This document shows, in pieces, positions 28,383-38,000 of a stretch of 64,000 bases of DNA. Every line of letters starts with the position of its first letter. Position 1 is the stretch's first letter. A model generated the notes under the pieces. The model was not told the DNA's origin. It saw only the letters and a list, made by a program, of their open reading frames with translations, and did no database searches. Origin of the DNA: Sphingobacterium detergens (GTDB lineage Bacteria > Bacteroidota > Bacteroidia > Sphingobacteriales > Sphingobacteriaceae); contig NZ_RAPY01000005.1 of assembly GCF_003610355.1 (NCBI RefSeq), forward strand, positions 186,001 through 250,000, read 5' to 3'. The translations under genes and the position numbers were made by a program.

Positions 28383-28668
28383 ACTGTTTTTGTTGAAATT
28401 ATTTGTTTTAAACCACTAATAAGAACCTTCCGTATTTTTTCATTACACCTTGCACAGATCGCAAAATGAAGGTTTATGCTGTTGATGATATCAAAACTAA
28501 AAAAAAAAGGTCAAATATTAGTATTGAGTGGAGAGTATTGCAGAATTAGAGGCCAGCAGTACAAGTCTATGGCTTATAATATTATTCTTAATATAACAGG
28601 CTACAGTCTTAATAACATATTGAATTTAAGAACGGATTTATTGATTAAAAATATCTACATTAGCAGAT

Positions 28669-29752
28669 ATGACAAAAGAACAAATTCAAGACTTGAGGGA
28701 TCGTGTTACTTCCCTGAGGAGGCATCTTTGACATCGATGTCCGTAAAGAAGAAATAGAAAGAGATCAAGCCATTACAATGGAAGCAACCTTTTGGGATGA
28801 CTCCAAAGCGGCAGAGAAAATACTGTTGGCCATCAAAAACCAGAAAGTATGGACAGATCATTTTGATGAAGTTGCTTCAGCGGTTGAAGACACCTATGTA
28901 ATGTACGAGTTTTTTCAATCTGGAGACGCAACTGACAAAGAACTGGACGACCAGTATAAACTTGCATTGGAACAGGTCGAAGAACTGGAGTTCAAAAATA
29001 TGCTCAGTGCAGAGGAGGATCAGCTGGATGCGATCTTACAGATCACCGCGGGAGCTGGTGGTACTGAGAGCTGTGACTGGGCGGCCATGTTGATGCGGAT
29101 GTATATCATGTGGGGGGAGAAAAATGGGTATAAAGTCACCGAACAGGATTCTCAGGAAGGGGATGTTGCCGGAATTAAAAGTGTAACTCTTCAACTATCT
29201 GGAGACTTTGCATATGGATACCTTAAAGGTGAAAACGGAGTACATCGACTGGTTCGTATATCGCCGTTTGACTCCAATGCAAAACGACATACCTCCTTTG
29301 CCTCGGTTTATGTATACCCCCTGATTGATGATAATATCGAAATAGACGTCAAAGATTCAGAAATCGAATGGGATACCTTCCGTTCTGGAGGTGCTGGTGG
29401 TCAAAATGTAAACAAAGTAGAAACAGCTGTACGACTCCACCATAAGCCCACAGGCATTATTATCAAAAATCAGGAAACGAGATCGCAATTGCAAAATAAG
29501 GAAAATGCGTTACGCCTATTGAAATCACAATTGTATGAGATTGAAATGCGCAAACGACAAGAAGCCTCCGCTGCGATCGAAGGAAATAAAAAGAAAATCG
29601 AATGGGGATCCCAAATTCGTAACTATGTTCTACATCCTTATAAATTGATTAAGGATTTACGCACAAATTACGAGACATCAAATACACAAGCGGTATTGGA
29701 TGGAGACCTCAATGATTTCTTAAAAAATTATTTGATGGAATTTGGCGGTTAA
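28669..29752 (+). CDS. prfB: Peptide chain release factor 2, programmed +1 frameshift
   Basis: Releases finished polypeptides at UGA and UAA codons. The gene is split into two frames. The first starts at ATG 28669 and reaches CTT TGA at 28726-28731; ribosomes shift +1 after CTT and continue at GAC (28730) to the stop at 29752, giving about 360 residues with MTKEQIQDLRDRVTSLRRHL joined to DIDVRKEEIE. The shift site CTT-TGA-C and a stimulating Shine-Dalgarno-like AGGAGG (28717-28722) three bases before it match the E. coli arrangement. SPF (198-200) marks UGA specificity and GGQ (243-245) is the hydrolysis motif. The frameshift lets RF2 limit its own synthesis. Confidence 0.97.
28717..28732 (+). 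promoter_or_regulatory. RF2 autoregulatory +1 frameshift signal
   Basis: AGGAGG, three bases, then CTT TGA C. When RF2 is scarce the in-frame UGA is read slowly and the ribosome slips one base forward; when RF2 is abundant translation ends here after 20 codons. Confidence 0.95.
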
Positions 29753-29778
29753 TCTATCGCGAAAAATCTGCAAAATCA

Positions 29779-29814
29779 AAAGGGGTATCAGCAAGGCTTG
29801 ATATCCCTTTTTTC
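29779..29814 (+). terminator. Terminator of prfB
   Basis: Arms AAAGGGGTATCA (29779-29790) and TGATATCCCTTTT (from 29799), one bulge, then a T tract. It lies 27 bp after the stop. Confidence 0.8.
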
Positions 29815-30158
29815 ACATAAAGTCACTGCCTTCTTTCCGACACAGTTTGTCACTTAAACTGTCAAATTCTCTCAAAAAATATCCCAAAAACGTTAAAAAA
29901 CCTTAAATGTCTACTGCTCATCTAGGTTTGCTATTTTTTGATTATACAAGCGCCAATATAGTAATAAAACACTGTAATTCAACAACTTAAAAACAATAAA
30001 AGTGTATCAAGAACGTTACAAAAGAGTCGTTCGCTCAATTTTTGGCACAAAATAAAGGCATGTATTTTGCGTTTATGGATTCGTAATATTTTCATTACAA
30101 AAGACTCCTCGTTTGAGTCAGCAAAGAAAGTAAAGAAGAATGTATATCTAAAAATAGA
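29815..30158. other. Gene-free leader region upstream of the polysaccharide genes
   Basis: About 345 bp without a recognisable gene. It contains a near-perfect 13-bp direct repeat, TTACAAAAGAGTC (30016-30028) and TTACAAAAGACTC (30095-30107), 79 bp apart, the second with an adjacent inverted GAGTC. These could be regulator sites for the glycosyltransferase operon; no exact TAnnTTTG was found. Confidence 0.4.
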
Positions 30159-31610
30159 ATGGCTATGAATTACATGAAAGAAAACTCAATCGTATCAAAG
30201 CAGATGGCTAAACAATGGGAACCTGCAATGTACGACGTAAATGAAGAACAGCAGCAATCCGAGACCAAGGTAGAGAAAGTCGAAGAAAGCAATTTTGGAC
30301 CAAAGGAATACGGTATTTTTGGAGCGACCTTTTTCGTACTATTTGCATCGGTCTTCGGTGTATATATGCTCCAACCAGATTTTGATGCATTACGTTTCCA
30401 ACGTTTAGATAGTATAGGTGGAACCTTTTTAGTAGGCTTAGGAATATTTTTGGCCACTATCGCGATCAGCTTTTTAATCTTTTTAATTGTACTTCATCGT
30501 AAATACAAGCCGATTGCATCTGTTTCAGATGAAGAACTTCCAACCTGTACAATTATAGTTCCGGCTTATAATGAAGGACAATTGGTTTACGATACACTCC
30601 ATAGCTTGGCAAGTAGTGATTATCCCGATAAAAAACTTCAGATTATCGCCATTGATGATGGAAGTAAGGATAATACTTTCGCTTGGATACAACGTGCCAA
30701 AATGGAGCTGGGCGATCGCATAGAGATCTACCAACAACCTAAAAATATGGGTAAACGTCATGCGTTATACCGCGGTTTTAAATTAGGTACTGGTGAAGTA
30801 TTTATTACAGTAGATAGTGACTCTGTGGTCAACAAGGATACGATCCGTAATATGGCCAGCCCATTTGTAACCAATCAGGAATGTGGTGCTGTAGCGGGTA
30901 ATGTGCGTGTATTGAATAATAAAAAGGCTATTATACCACGTATGTTAAATGTGAGTTTCGTCTTTAGTTTTGAATTTGTACGTTCGGCTCAAAGCATGCT
31001 AGGTACTGTAATGTGTACGCCAGGGGCATTATCTGGATATCGCAGAGAAGCTGTGATGAACTGTCTTGAAGACTGGATTCACCAAACGTTTATGGGACAA
31101 CCTTCCGACATTGGAGAAGATCGTGCCATGACCAATATGATTTTGAAGCAAGGATATCATGTATTGTTCCAGTCTAACGCATTTGTATATACGGATACTC
31201 CTGTACGTTATAAAAATTTATATAAAATGTTTATCCGTTGGGAACGAAGCAATGTGCGTGAAAACATTATGATGAGTCAATTTGCCTTTAAGAACTTTCG
31301 CAAAGGACCGAAGTGGGGTGCGCGTATCTTATTGCTTATGCAATGGCAAAAAGTGTTGCTCTCCTACCCTATGCTATTATTGATGCTATGGACAGTATTC
31401 CATTATCCATTGATGTTCTTAAGCTCAACGTTGGTAGGTATTCTTATATTTTCAAGTATCCAGGCATATTTCTTTGCCTCTAAAAATGCAAATGCGAAAG
31501 AAGCATTCTGGGCATATAGCTACAGTATATTTTATGCCTTTAGTTTATTTTGGATCACTCCTTATGCCATTGCTACTGCTGGACGTAGTGGTTGGTTGAC
31601 GAGAGGTTAA
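30159..31610 (+). CDS. Membrane family-2 glycosyltransferase (NodC/hyaluronan-synthase-like)
   Basis: Processive inner-membrane polysaccharide synthase candidate, 483 residues. Two N-terminal helices (about 48-70 and 88-114), a cytosolic GT-A domain (about 125-370) and three to four C-terminal helices. Catalytic features: PAYNEG, IDDGSKDN, the DxD-like VDSDS, CTPGALSGYRR, GEDRAMTN (general base Asp) and FIRWERSN, matching the QxxRW product-exit motif. The order and wording recall NodC and hyaluronan synthases. The next gene, 39 bp downstream, makes a uronic nucleotide sugar. The likely product is an extracellular polymer with amino sugar and/or uronic acid. The start could also be at the Met two or five codons later. 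Confidence 0.88.
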   Translation: MAMNYMKENSIVSKQMAKQWEPAMYDVNEEQQQSETKVEKVEESNFGPKEYGIFGATFFVLFASVFGVYMLQPDFDALRFQRLDSIGGTFLVGLGIFLATIAISFLIFLIVLHRKYKPIASVSDEELPTCTIIVPAYNEGQLVYDTLHSLASSDYPDKKLQIIAIDDGSKDNTFAWIQRAKMELGDRIEIYQQPKNMGKRHALYRGFKLGTGEVFITVDSDSVVNKDTIRNMASPFVTNQECGAVAGNVRVLNNKKAIIPRMLNVSFVFSFEFVRSAQSMLGTVMCTPGALSGYRREAVMNCLEDWIHQTFMGQPSDIGEDRAMTNMILKQGYHVLFQSNAFVYTDTPVRYKNLYKMFIRWERSNVRENIMMSQFAFKNFRKGPKWGARILLLMQWQKVLLSYPMLLLMLWTVFHYPLMFLSSTLVGILIFSSIQAYFFASKNANAKEAFWAYSYSIFYAFSLFWITPYAIATAGRSGWLTRG

Positions 31611-31649
31611 TTTCGACGTAAAGAACGTATCTTTACTTTAAATATAAAT

Positions 31650-32951
31650 ATGACAGACTTTCAGATAAAAAAAATTGCCATCATTGGACAGGGATATGTG
31701 GGATTGCCTTTAGCGATAGCTTTCTCTGATTTCTTTCCAGTGATTGGCTTCGATATCAACAAAACACGTATTGACGAACTTAAAGCCGGCATAGACCGTA
31801 CATTGGAAACTCCTGCAGATGAGCTTATGCGTGCAAGGAGTCTATTTACGAAATCGGAACAGCGCAAAGGCTATGATGCAAGTGCAGCCGTTCAAGATAT
31901 CGCAGATGCCAATGTCTATATTGTAACTGTTCCAACGCCTATAGATCGTTATAATTCGCCAGACCTATCGCCACTTTTGGCTGCCTCTAAAATGATCGGT
32001 GAGCTCCTAAAAGTTGGTGACCTGGTAATTTATGAATCCACGGTCTATCCCGGGTGTACCGAAGAAGAATGTGTTCCGGTTTTGGAAAAAAACTCAGGTT
32101 TGAAATTTAATCAGGACTTCTTTGTTGGATACTCACCAGAACGCATAAATCCCGGAGATAAAGTTAATTCACTGCAAAAAGTGATGAAAGTAACCTCCGG
32201 AAGTACTGCTGCAGCGGGACTTGTTGTGGATGGACTTTATAAACAAATTATCCATGCGGGGACACATCTTGCTCCTTCAATCAAAGTGGCCGAAGCGGCG
32301 AAAGTTATTGAAAATGCACAACGTGATGTCAATATATCGTTTATGAACGAACTCGCTTTGATCTTTGACCGCGTTGGTATAGATACGCAGGATGTGCTCG
32401 ATGCCGCTGGAACAAAGTATAACTTTCTCCGTTTCAAACCCGGTTTAGTTGGTGGACACTGTATTTCAGTAGACCCCTATTATCTTGCTCAAAAGGCAAC
32501 ACAGTTAGGCTATCATCCTCATGTTATCCTATCCGGTAGGGAGGTTAATGATCAAGTAGCTTCTTTCATCGCTTCCAAGGTCGTCAAACTGATGATACAG
32601 AAGAACATCAAATTCGATGGTGCCAAAGCTTTAGTATTGGGCGTAACCTTTAAGGAAAACTGTCCAGATATTCGTAATAGTAAAGTCGTTGACATGATTC
32701 AAGATCTCAAAGAATTTGGTTTGGAGGTCGATATCTATGACCCTTGGGTAAACCCCGATGAATTAAAAAAACATTTTGGCCTTAACCTATTAACAACTCT
32801 TCCGCAGTCCGGCAATTATGACAGTATTATTCTTGCTGTAGGTCATCGAGAGTTCTTACATCTGGATCTCAAAAATTTGAAAAAGAATCCTTCCGTTGTA
32901 TTTGATATCAAAGGAATATTAGATCGAAAATTAGTGGACGCGCGCTTGTAG
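31650..32951 (+). CDS. Nucleotide-sugar 6-dehydrogenase (UDP-HexNAc type, WbpA/TviB-like)
   Basis: NAD-dependent four-electron oxidation of a UDP-hexose(NAc) C6 alcohol to the carboxylate. 433 residues. Rossmann motif GQGYVG at 13-18; YSPERINPGD (161-170) and VTSGST (181-186); catalytic Cys271 in GGHCISVDPYYLA; C-terminal nucleotide-binding domain with LGVTFKENCPDIRNSK. The YSPERINPGDK/VTSGST wording is characteristic of UDP-GlcNAc/GalNAc dehydrogenases (WbpA, WbpO, TviB) more than of UDP-glucose dehydrogenases. Co-transcribed with the glycosyltransferase 39 bp upstream, presumably supplying its donor substrate. Exact donor not provable from sequence. Confidence 0.9.
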   Translation: MTDFQIKKIAIIGQGYVGLPLAIAFSDFFPVIGFDINKTRIDELKAGIDRTLETPADELMRARSLFTKSEQRKGYDASAAVQDIADANVYIVTVPTPIDRYNSPDLSPLLAASKMIGELLKVGDLVIYESTVYPGCTEEECVPVLEKNSGLKFNQDFFVGYSPERINPGDKVNSLQKVMKVTSGSTAAAGLVVDGLYKQIIHAGTHLAPSIKVAEAAKVIENAQRDVNISFMNELALIFDRVGIDTQDVLDAAGTKYNFLRFKPGLVGGHCISVDPYYLAQKATQLGYHPHVILSGREVNDQVASFIASKVVKLMIQKNIKFDGAKALVLGVTFKENCPDIRNSKVVDMIQDLKEFGLEVDIYDPWVNPDELKKHFGLNLLTTLPQSGNYDSIILAVGHREFLHLDLKNLKKNPSVVFDIKGILDRKLVDARL

Positions 32952-32992
32952 GGTCGTGTTTTTTTTTGATTATTTTCTGGTAACATTCTTTT

Positions 32993-33042
32993 AAACCATC
33001 AGTTTTCTTAGTATTTATTGAGAAAACTGATGGTTTTTGTTA
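32993..33042 (+). terminator. Terminator of the polysaccharide operon
   Basis: Perfect 16-bp stem, AAACCATCAGTTTTCT (32993-33008) and its complement at 33021-33036, 12-nt loop, then TTTGTT. Confidence 0.8.
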
Positions 33043-33123
33043 TAAATGGAGATTATGCAATCGTTTGCTTAAAAAAACATCATCAAATCTTTTGTTTTTA
33101 ATATTAACTTAACACCACAATTA

Positions 33124-33131
33124 TAAATTTG
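33124..33131 (+). promoter_or_regulatory. Candidate -7 promoter element of the second ECF sigma gene
   Basis: TAAATTTG, matching TAnnTTTG, 44 bp before the ATG at 33175. Suggests transcription by the housekeeping sigma factor. Confidence 0.4.
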
Positions 33132-33174
33132 ACCTCATTAAACTAAGGGATATTTAGCACAAATTGCGGTACTT

Positions 33175-33711
33175 ATGAAACAGTTAGACGACACCGAGCT
33201 ATTCATCAGAATTCAAGCGGATGACCGTTATGCTTTTTCTGAATTAGTCAATCGCTATTCAGATATACTTTTCCGTTTTATTCAGCGCCGTGTTTCCTGT
33301 ACTGAGGACAGTGAAGACATTTTGCAGGAAATATTTGTCTCACTATGGCACCAACGTCTTAACATCACAATAGAATACTCGTTATACCCTTATCTATTTA
33401 AAACGGCTAAGTATAAAATTATCGACTGGACAATAAACGAACAAAAGAAAATTGTCCGTGCCGAAAAACTACTGGCAAGCTTTCAAAGGGCGTCCCCGAC
33501 ATCCGAAGATGAACTTCTGGCAAAAGAATTAGCGGTATTGATCGACACCGAAATAGAAAAAATGCCCACAACAATGAAATCGGCATTTTCACTTAGCAGA
33601 AAGGAATCCATGTCCATCAAAGATATTGCTTCGGAACTCGCCATATCCGAACAAACCGTGAAAAACAATATTTCGTTAGCCCTGGGTTGGCTAAAGCTTC
33701 GTTTCAAATAA
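33175..33711 (+). CDS. ECF RNA polymerase sigma-70 factor (SusCD-associated)
   Basis: Sigma factor of 178 residues with region 2 (about 20-90: FSELVNRYSDILFRFIQRR, then DSEDILQEIFVSLWHQR) and region 4 (about 120-175: KDIASELAISEQTVKNNISLA). Heads a sigma-FecR-SusC-SusD-phosphoesterase series in one direction, with 95 bp to fecR. Expected to switch on the downstream transport genes when the SusC ligand is present. It lacks the hydrophobic C-terminal tail seen in the sigma factor at 5456. Confidence 0.93.
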   Translation: MKQLDDTELFIRIQADDRYAFSELVNRYSDILFRFIQRRVSCTEDSEDILQEIFVSLWHQRLNITIEYSLYPYLFKTAKYKIIDWTINEQKKIVRAEKLLASFQRASPTSEDELLAKELAVLIDTEIEKMPTTMKSAFSLSRKESMSIKDIASELAISEQTVKNNISLALGWLKLRFK

Positions 33712-33806
33712 CGAATAAAAAAATATACGCCTAGTTTACAACCACTTAAACTATTTTCATAATTTTCTTCGGTACTTTTATTCTCCTTCTCCGATTATAG
33801 GTCTGT

Positions 33807-34919
33807 ATGAAGGAACAAGAATCGTCAGATCAAGCTAAAGCTTTGCTCAAAAAGTATCTGGAAGGCCAGTGTACCCCAGAGGAAGAACAACAAGTTCTTC
33901 ACTGGTTTTATGCACAGGATCAACCCGAGGAGGAGCAATTAAAGGAACACCAAACAGGATTAGCATCACGTATCAATACGAAGCTAGAGGAACAGCTATT
34001 TAGTGAATCTACTCCTACCGTCCGACGACTAACTTGGTTTCGCTCCAAATGGATGGTGGCAGCGATGCTTGTAGCCGTTTCGGGCTGTAGCCTTTGGATG
34101 TACAACAGATTTTCTTCGTCTGATCAAAAGCCGCTGGAACTGGCTGCAGAAGTACCTTCACAGGACCAGACCTTTCACAATGATATCCTTCCTGGAGGGC
34201 ATTATGCCAAAATCATAACCCCAAAAGGAGAGGAGAAACAACTAGCAGATCCATTTGTACAGCGACTTGAGCAATCATCCGATCAACAAGGAAAGAATTT
34301 TCTTGTTGATGTTCCAAAAGCGGGTTCTTATATGATTATTCTTGAAGACGGAACAAAAGTATGGTTGAATGCTTCTACAAAATTATCCTACCCCACACAT
34401 TTCGAACCCAATCAACGTCAAGTTGCTTTAACAGGGGAGGCCTATTTTGAAGTAGCAAAAGATGCTAACAGACCTTTCCGGATCAATGCCAACGGTACCA
34501 CAATTGAAGTCCTTGGAACAACTTTTAATGTCAATGCCTATCACGATGAGGTTTCTACATCTTTAGTGGAAGGCAGCGTGAAAGTCCTTAAAGAAGGCAA
34601 CCAAATTATTATCAAGCCAGGCCAACAGGCAACAACATCGCTAACAAACGATATCAAAGTTACAGCAACTGACCTGACAAAAAATACAGCTTGGCAACGG
34701 GATGAATTTTATTTCGATGGCAACAATTTCAAAGATATCTCTCTTCAGATCGCCCGATGGTATGATGTTGAGTTTGAAAATATGGAGACAATCGGAGCAA
34801 ATTCAACTTACAAAGGCTCCATCAGCAGAAATAGTAGACTTTCAGAAGTATTGCAGATCTTGGCTCTTGCCACGGGACGCAAATTTGATATTATCGGACG
34901 AAAGGTTATAATACAATGA
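33807..34919 (+). CDS. FecR-family anti-sigma factor
   Basis: Transmembrane anti-sigma regulator, 370 residues. N-terminal cytoplasmic part about 1-80, one membrane helix about 82-98, periplasmic FecR domain about 165-265 (EDGTKVWLNAST, then TGEAYFEVAKD) and a C-terminal DUF4974 domain about 300-370. It carries the signal from the STN domain of the SusC encoded 160 bp downstream to the sigma factor encoded upstream. Confidence 0.93.
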   Translation: MKEQESSDQAKALLKKYLEGQCTPEEEQQVLHWFYAQDQPEEEQLKEHQTGLASRINTKLEEQLFSESTPTVRRLTWFRSKWMVAAMLVAVSGCSLWMYNRFSSSDQKPLELAAEVPSQDQTFHNDILPGGHYAKIITPKGEEKQLADPFVQRLEQSSDQQGKNFLVDVPKAGSYMIILEDGTKVWLNASTKLSYPTHFEPNQRQVALTGEAYFEVAKDANRPFRINANGTTIEVLGTTFNVNAYHDEVSTSLVEGSVKVLKEGNQIIIKPGQQATTSLTNDIKVTATDLTKNTAWQRDEFYFDGNNFKDISLQIARWYDVEFENMETIGANSTYKGSISRNSRLSEVLQILALATGRKFDIIGRKVIIQ

Positions 34920-34990
34920 GACTAATTACCCAAATATTAAACGGCCTATGGTATAGACATCAACTTTAGCGCCTTGTGGTTAACAAAAAA

Positions 34991-35010
34991 GGGGATGTTG
35001 ACGCATCCCC
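34991..35010 (+). other. Hairpin between fecR and susC
   Basis: GGGGATG (34991-34997) and CATCCCC (35004-35010), 6-nt loop, without a T tract after it. Possible mRNA processing, stabilising or attenuation element that sets different levels for the regulator and transporter genes. Confidence 0.45.
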
Positions 35011-35079
35011 TGTTAAATTCAAGGCTTATTTTACTGATTACCAACAGAAATTTTAAAACCTTAAAAATCATTCTAATTT

Positions 35080-38000
35080 ATGAATTTTTTTTCTCCAATG
35101 AAAAGGCAGGAGAAAGATCGGGAATTCCGTATCCCTCCGGCCTTTAAAACTTTATGTATGATAAAGTTAAGCACTCTTTCTTTGCTTTCCCTCGCACTTG
35201 GAGCCCATGCGTCGGGAACAGCACAAACCGTCAACATCTCCCTAAAAAAGGTAAAGGTAGAACGTGTATTGCAAGAAATCTCAAAACAAACCGATCTCCG
35301 CTTTTTCTATGATGAAAAGCTATTGGATAATCTTGCCCCAATAAGCGTCAATGCTGACCATGCTTCGATAACACAGGTACTTTCCAAAGCATTAAATGGC
35401 CAAAACCTGACTTATCAAATTCTGAACAATACGATCGTGATCTCTGAGAAGCAAAGGACTGATATTGAGGTAACCGGTACTGTAAGGGATTCACAATCAG
35501 CATTAGCCGGTGTTACGGTATCTGTACAAGGAAACGCTACCCTGTCCACAAAAACCGATGCCAATGGAGAGTTTAAACTTCGTGTACCCGAAAAGGCCGT
35601 GTTGCTTTTTCAATATCTGGGCTATACAACTGAACGGGTACAAATCGGCAACCAACGTATTTTGAATGTTACTTTAACAGCCAGCGATTCTCAATTGGAT
35701 GAGGTTGTTGTTGTGGGTTACGGTACACAACGGAAAGTGAATCTCACCGGAGCCGTTGATATGATATCCTCAAAACAACTAGAAAGCCGTCCGATCGCAA
35801 ATCTTGGAGCCGGATTACAGGGGTTAATTCCCAACTTGAATATCACAAGTTCTAATGGACGTGCAACCACCAATCCCTCATTTAATGTCCGTGGTTTTAC
35901 AAGTTTAAATGGTGGAGAACCACTAATATTGGTGGATAATATTCCTTATTCGACAGATGAGGTTGCTCGAATCAATCCAAATGACGTAGAGAATGTATCT
36001 GTATTAAAAGATGCTGCCTCTGCGGCTATCTATGGTGCTCGTGGTGGTTTTGGCGTTGTATTAATCACTACCAAAAAAGCGAAGAGCGACAAATTAGATA
36101 TCTCATTCAGCAGCAATGTTGGCTATCGGACTTTAGGAAAGTTACCTAAATTTATTACAGACCCTTATCAGGTCATGGATATCAAGAACGAAGCAGGCAA
36201 GCCATTGTATAACCTTTATCCAGAATCTGCCCGTGAATATGCAAAAAAACGTTCGCTAGATCCGTCGTTACCCGCTGTGACCTTATCCGATAATGGTCAA
36301 GATTGGGTGTATACAGGTACAACAGATTGGTTAAAAGAAGCCTATAACAATACAGCTCCAACTTACAACGCTAATCTGAGTATCGCTAAGAAATCTGATA
36401 AAATCAGCTATTACCTTTCCAGTGATTATTATAAGCAAGATGGTCTTTTAAAATACGGAAATGATATTTACAAACGGTATAACGTCAGGGGAAAAGTTGA
36501 TCTTGATGTAACCAGTTGGCTGCAAATTTCCAACAATACACTTTTAACCAGTACCAATTATGAAGCACCGGTATTTCTAGACGGAGACTTCTTCTGGAAC
36601 GTTAACCGAACAAATTCTTTAGATGTACCTTTTAACCCTGATGGCACTTGGACAAGAGCCGGTGCTCAGGTACTCGGCGCATTACAAGAAGGAGGAAGAA
36701 AGGATGATCGCATTAATGAATTTATAACGACATTTGCGGCCAAAGCTTCATTAATCAAAGGAGTTTGGGACTTAAATGCAGATGCAACAATCCGACGGAC
36801 TTCTGGCCTGACGCGTTCTTACGATGTCCCATCCATGTACAAAACGGGTCCGCAAGCGATCTTAACACCGACATTTTCGAATACCTATGCAAGAAATGAC
36901 AATTCAACGACCCGGTATAATGTCTATAATATCTATACCGACTTTCATAAAGAATTCGGAGACCATTATTTGCAGGCAATGGTCGGTTATAACCAAGAAT
37001 ATAATTACAACAATACAAGCTGGATCAAAGCGCTAAGCCTAATCTCTTCGTCTGTTCCCTCTATCGGAACCGCGACTGGAGATATCTCCAAAGATGAGCG
37101 CATTAAAGACTGGGCAGTGCAAGGTATATTCTCCCGCGTTAGCTATAATTATAAAGAAAAATACCTAGCAGAGTTCAATGGTCGTTTTGATGGGTCATCT
37201 CGTTTTCCGGCAGGTAATCGCTGGGGCTTCTTTCCTTCTATTTCCGCAGGATGGGCCGTTTCAAAAGAGAACTTTTTTGAGCCCATAAAAAATGCGCTGG
37301 CCATGGATTTTCTAAAGATCAGAGGGTCTTATGGCTCTTTGGGTAATCAGTTATTCAATTACAATTCTGATTATCCTTACCGTGATACTTATCCATACAT
37401 TCCCATTATGACCAACAAACAAACGGATTATATCTTGGGTAACGGAAAACCACAAGCTGTATATAGTCCCAATGCTGTTTCAGACACCTTTACTTGGGAA
37501 ACAATACAAACGGTCAATGCGGGTATTGATATGAATTTCTTCAACAGCAAGTTGGGAGTTAATTTTGACAAATATACACGTTATACCAAAGACATGCTGG
37601 TCCCAGGAAAAGTATTGCCAGGTCCATTTGGCACAGTCGTTCCGGTAGAAAATGCAGGTGATTTAAAAACCAAAGGTTGGGAATTGCGTCTGACTTGGCG
37701 CGATAGCAAAGAATTAGGCGGTTCACCTTTCTGGTATAATATTGCGCTCACATTAGCTGATAACAGATCCTGGATAACACGATTCGACAACCCAAGCAAA
37801 TCTCTGGGTAACAACTGGATAAACAATTACGTCGGGCAAGAAATCGGAGAAATATGGGGAGCTGATATCACTGGATTTTTCAAAAGCGATGCTGATGTAG
37901 CTGACCATCCGAATCAATCTGCTATGGGAACCGACGATCAATCCTATAAATTCTATGCTGGGGATCCGATCTTTGCAGACCGTAATGGGGACGGCAAAGT

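Noticed and set aside
28476..28757. 93-codon frame overlapping the start of prfB
   Set aside because: It runs in a different frame through the proven RF2 leader and has no recognisable protein features.
30016..30107. Pair of near-identical 13-bp direct repeats as a phage or att site
   Set aside because: No integrase, tRNA end or foreign block is nearby; kept only as a possible regulator site.
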